33,021 bases of DNA. Origin: an uncultured Lachnospiraceae bacterium (GTDB lineage: Bacteria > Bacillota > Clostridia > Lachnospirales > Lachnospiraceae). The stretch spans positions 1 to 33,021 of the forward strand of contig CACYPS010000033.1 of the NCBI GenBank assembly GCA_902776305.1, given 5' to 3'. The position numbers and the translations under genes are program-made. Positions within the stretch are counted from its first letter, which is position 1. Each line of letters starts with the position of its first letter. Shown piece by piece: positions 30,877-33,021 of the stretch. The notes beneath the pieces are model-generated. The model worked only from the letters and a program-made list of their open reading frames with translations, was not told the DNA's origin and searched no databases.

Positions 30877-32469
30877 ATGAAAAGGTTTAATACGGAGGGT
30901 GCCTGCAATCCATCAAAGCATTACATGGTCAACATAGACGACCGTATTGAATATATCAAAACACTTGTTGCTGCGGGGAAGTATTTTACCATCAATCGTG
31001 CCCGACAATATGGCAAGACGACAACTTTGAACAGACTGAGAAGAGTTCTGTCTGAACAATATAACATCCTGAATTTTGATTTCCAATTAATATCATCCGC
31101 GGATTTCAGAACAGAAGAGTCATTTGTAAAGTCATTCAGCCGGATGCTGATGCGTAAAAGAAAAAGCGCCGGCATTCCTGAGGACATCATAGAAACACTA
31201 CAGGGCTTTATCAGCAGTGAAGAAAAAGACGTGACCCTCAGTATGCTCTTTGACACCATTCAGACCTACTGTGAAAAAGCTGACAGATCTGTCATCCTGA
31301 TCATCGATGAAGTGGACAGCGCAGCAAACAATCAGGTCTTCCTTGATTTTCTCTCCCAGTTGAGAGGACTCTATATTGCCAGGGAAGATTCACCGGATGA
31401 AATTCATACTTTTCAATCAGTCATACTCGCTGGAGTAACAGATGTAAAACACCTCAGAGGCAGACTTCGGGACGATGAGCAACACAAAGTGAATAGTCCA
31501 TGGAATATTGCAGTAGAGTTTACATTTGATATGAGCCTTTCGGAAGAAGGCATAAAGGGAATGCTTTTGGAATACGAATCCGACCACAATACAGGCATGG
31601 ATACTGTTGTGATTGCCAAGCTGATTCGTGGATATACAGAAGGATATCCATATCTGGTTTCCCGCATCTGCCAGCATATAGACCAGGATCTTGTTCCGGA
31701 CGTGTTCTCAGATTTACGGGAAGCCTGGACACCATATGGGGTGGATGAGGCCGTTAAGATCCTTCTTTCTGAGAAAAATACATTATTCGAGTCCCTCATG
31801 GGAAAACTGATTAATTATCCGGATCTGAAAGAGGCACTTCGAAACGTACTTCTGAAAGGTGAAGTTCTCGAGAACTTGCCGGATGATGAAGAACAGGAAC
31901 AGCTCCGTATGTATGGATTTGTCCGTAATCATGAAAATAACGTTGTGGTCAGCAATAAGATTTTTGAGATGAGACTGTACCGGCATTTTTTGGGAGAGAG
32001 CGCGCAGGCTAACAGCATCCGTCAGGAAGCTGCTTCTATAAAGAATATATTTGTTGAGGATGGCTGGCTTAATATTCCTTTAATTATGGAGCATTTTATA
32101 AAGAGCCAGGAGCAAATCCATGGGAGGGCAACGGAAAAGTTCCTTGAACAAGAGGGAAGAGAGCGGTTCCTCACTTATCTTTCGCCTATCATCAACGGTA
32201 CAGGCACTTATTCTATAGAGCCGCAGACAAGAGACCGACGCAGGATGGATGTGGAGATACATTATCTGGGAAAAAGGTACATTATTGAGCTTAAGATTTG
32301 GCATGGTGAGAGGTATAATCAGCGGGGTGAGCAGCAGATCATCGATTACCTGAATTATTTCGGGCTCACCACTGGCTATATGCTAAGTTTCAATTTCAAT
32401 AAGAATAAAGAAACTGGAGTGAAGAGGCTTCAGATTGGGGATAAGGTGCTGTTTGAAGGAACAGTATAA
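30877..32469 (+). CDS. AAA-like ATPase with C-terminal PD-(D/E)XK nuclease domain
   Basis: 530 aa, a different subfamily from the ATPases at 2630 and 5648. P-loop variant RARQYGKTT at 41-49, Walker B VILIIDEVD at 139-147, a helical lid (VEFTFDMSLSEEGIKGMLLE, GYTEGYPYLVSRICQHI) and a nuclease core D458 (RRMDVEIHYL), E471 and K473 (YIIELKIW). AGGTGAG lies upstream of the ATG; a GTG 4 bases before is out of frame. Family members are common in Clostridia and cyanobacteria without known function; an NTP-dependent DNA-targeting nuclease is plausible. It is a single-gene unit closed by the family terminator. Confidence 0.85.
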   Translation: MKRFNTEGACNPSKHYMVNIDDRIEYIKTLVAAGKYFTINRARQYGKTTTLNRLRRVLSEQYNILNFDFQLISSADFRTEESFVKSFSRMLMRKRKSAGIPEDIIETLQGFISSEEKDVTLSMLFDTIQTYCEKADRSVILIIDEVDSAANNQVFLDFLSQLRGLYIAREDSPDEIHTFQSVILAGVTDVKHLRGRLRDDEQHKVNSPWNIAVEFTFDMSLSEEGIKGMLLEYESDHNTGMDTVVIAKLIRGYTEGYPYLVSRICQHIDQDLVPDVFSDLREAWTPYGVDEAVKILLSEKNTLFESLMGKLINYPDLKEALRNVLLKGEVLENLPDDEEQEQLRMYGFVRNHENNVVVSNKIFEMRLYRHFLGESAQANSIRQEAASIKNIFVEDGWLNIPLIMEHFIKSQEQIHGRATEKFLEQEGRERFLTYLSPIINGTGTYSIEPQTRDRRRMDVEIHYLGKRYIIELKIWHGERYNQRGEQQIIDYLNYFGLTTGYMLSFNFNKNKETGVKRLQIGDKVLFEGTV

Positions 32470-32521
32470 TATACTAATTGGATCTGTTCTATTATTTGCT
32501 GATACAATGAAATTGGTGTAG

Positions 32522-32549
32522 AGACTATCACATTTGGTGGTAGTCTTTA
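32522..32549 (+). terminator. Intrinsic terminator of the GGCTATCAC family
   Basis: AGACTATCAC-ATTT-GGTGGTAGTCT followed by TTAT, 53 bp after the ATPase stop. Confidence 0.75.
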
Positions 32550-32753
32550 TATCGTTATAAAATAGACTACGAATATGACTGCCTCAAGCTGTAACCGGAA
32601 ATATATAAAGCGAGAAGTTGAGCCGAAAAAGGCTGTATTACTGAAGCGACGTGCACTGTTTCCCAAGCTGTAAACAGCATCATTGCTAAAGCATTCGGCA
32701 AGCGGAATTTTCCAGTGCAAAGGCTCTGAAAAACCGTCTCATACAGAACCTCA
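32550..32753. other. Intergenic stretch, nothing recognised
   Basis: About 200 bp with no open frame of note on either strand and no known riboswitch motif that I can see. Bounded by terminators on both sides, so a small RNA is possible but unsupported. Confidence 0.3.
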
Positions 32754-32780
32754 AAAAACCTTTAAGAATTAAAGGTTTTT
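32754..32780. terminator. Bidirectional intrinsic terminator
   Basis: AAAAACCTTTAA-GAA-TTAAAGGTTTTT, perfect 12-bp stem with A- and T-runs on both sides. Confidence 0.75.
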
Positions 32781-32864
32781 ATAAGGTTATAGTATAAGTC
32801 TATGCTTTATAGTAAACTGCTGGCTGTTTTATATATTAGAGTTAACAAATTCTTCACAGAATAA

Positions 32865-32891
32865 TTAGCACTCACTCTTGACGAGTGCTAA
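32865..32891. promoter_or_regulatory. CIRCE operator (HrcA binding site)
   Basis: TTAGCACTC-N9-GAGTGCTAA is a perfect match to the CIRCE consensus, the inverted repeat bound by the heat-shock repressor HrcA. It controls a gene starting just past the window, most likely a chaperone (Hsp20, GroES, DnaK or ClpB class). Confidence 0.95.
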
Positions 32892-32906
32892 TATAAGTGG
32901 TATAAC
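32878..32906 (+). promoter_or_regulatory. Sigma-A promoter overlapping CIRCE
   Basis: TTGACG (32878-32883), 17-bp spacer, TATAAC (32901-32906). The -35 and most of the spacer's first half lie inside the CIRCE element, so HrcA would block polymerase binding. Confidence 0.8.
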
Positions 32907-32911
32907 ATACT

Positions 32912-32968
32912 CGCAAGAAGGGAAGAGATCCGGAACTCAGGTTCCGGGTTTCCTCATCTCCCCTTGCG
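32912..32968 (+). promoter_or_regulatory. Structured 5' leader of the downstream heat-shock gene
   Basis: CGCAAG pairs with CTTGCG, AAGGGAAGAGAT with ATCTCCCCTT (one bulge) and CCGGAAC with GTTCCGG, giving one long hairpin that starts at the predicted transcription start. The Shine-Dalgarno AAAAGGA (33015-33021) lies 46 nt after it and does not appear to pair with it, so it is more likely an mRNA stabiliser than a thermometer. Confidence 0.5.
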
Positions 32969-33021
32969 GCATATACCACAGCAACAGCCCTGAACAGCAT
33001 CCAGGACCGAAAATAAAAGGA

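Noticed and set aside
32550-32753. Possible riboswitch or small RNA before the heat-shock gene
   Set aside because: No known riboswitch core motif is visible, and a terminator at 32754 separates it from the CIRCE promoter.
1-33021. tRNA or rRNA genes and integration sites at tRNA ends
   Set aside because: No GGTTCGAATCC-type T-arm with a matching acceptor stem or rRNA motif was found; GGTTCGAATC at 15721 has no tRNA fold around it.

Overview
The window looks like chromosomal DNA from a low-to-mid GC Gram-positive of the class Clostridia, most likely a gut or rumen Lachnospiraceae. The reasons are strong AGGAGG-type ribosome binding sites, several GTG/TTG starts, a CIRCE operator in front of a heat-shock gene, and gene families that are expanded in that group: AAA-ATPase-like/PD-(D/E)XK proteins, Rpn/TIGR01784 nucleases, zinc-ribbon membrane proteins and proteins with an NADase-type glycan-binding (discoidin-like) fold. 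It is an accessory region with many duplications, decayed copies and mobile pieces.

Layout. 1-7324: three AAA-ATPase-like/PD-(D/E)XK genes (the first cut by the window edge, the other two close paralogues), with a DUF4160 gene pair and an alpha/beta hydrolase between them. 7539-8557: a decayed Rpn-type nuclease followed by two free-standing copies of its C-terminal domain. 8558-13540: nested mobile debris, namely a group II intron remnant, a recombinase trio (RIT-like, third member truncated) and an IS21 istA fragment. 13550-14961: a decapitated AlbA/Schlafen-type regulator and a decapitated Uma2 endonuclease, separated by a 36-bp perfect palindrome. 15266-18181: an XRE-like regulator with two membrane-anchored Ser/Thr kinases, the first probably a pseudokinase. 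18468-18785: an XRE regulator on the minus strand. 19170-26113: zinc-ribbon, coiled-coil/SHOCT and NADase-type domain proteins, with one two-gene module present twice. 26119-30622: two inverted 163-bp MITE-like elements, a second broken Rpn locus with a free-standing C-terminal copy, a frameshifted SpaA-type surface protein, a YiaK-type dehydrogenase fragment and one intact Rpn gene. 30877-32469: another AAA/PD-(D/E)XK gene. 32865-33021: CIRCE, promoter, structured leader and Shine-Dalgarno of a heat-shock gene that starts beyond the window.

How parts work together. The strongest candidate system is the Rpn set. In E. coli, rpn genes make a long nuclease and, from an internal start, a short C-terminal protein that blocks it. 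All three Rpn loci here keep an in-frame ATG behind a purine-rich Shine-Dalgarno at the same point, and the short domain also occurs as three separate small genes. The two loci whose nuclease is broken are the ones with extra short copies. A second theme is a family of hairpin terminators (GGCTATCAC / GTGGTAGYC stems), at least eleven copies, lying after almost every nuclease/ATPase gene. Assignments rest on reading motifs by eye; no database search was run.
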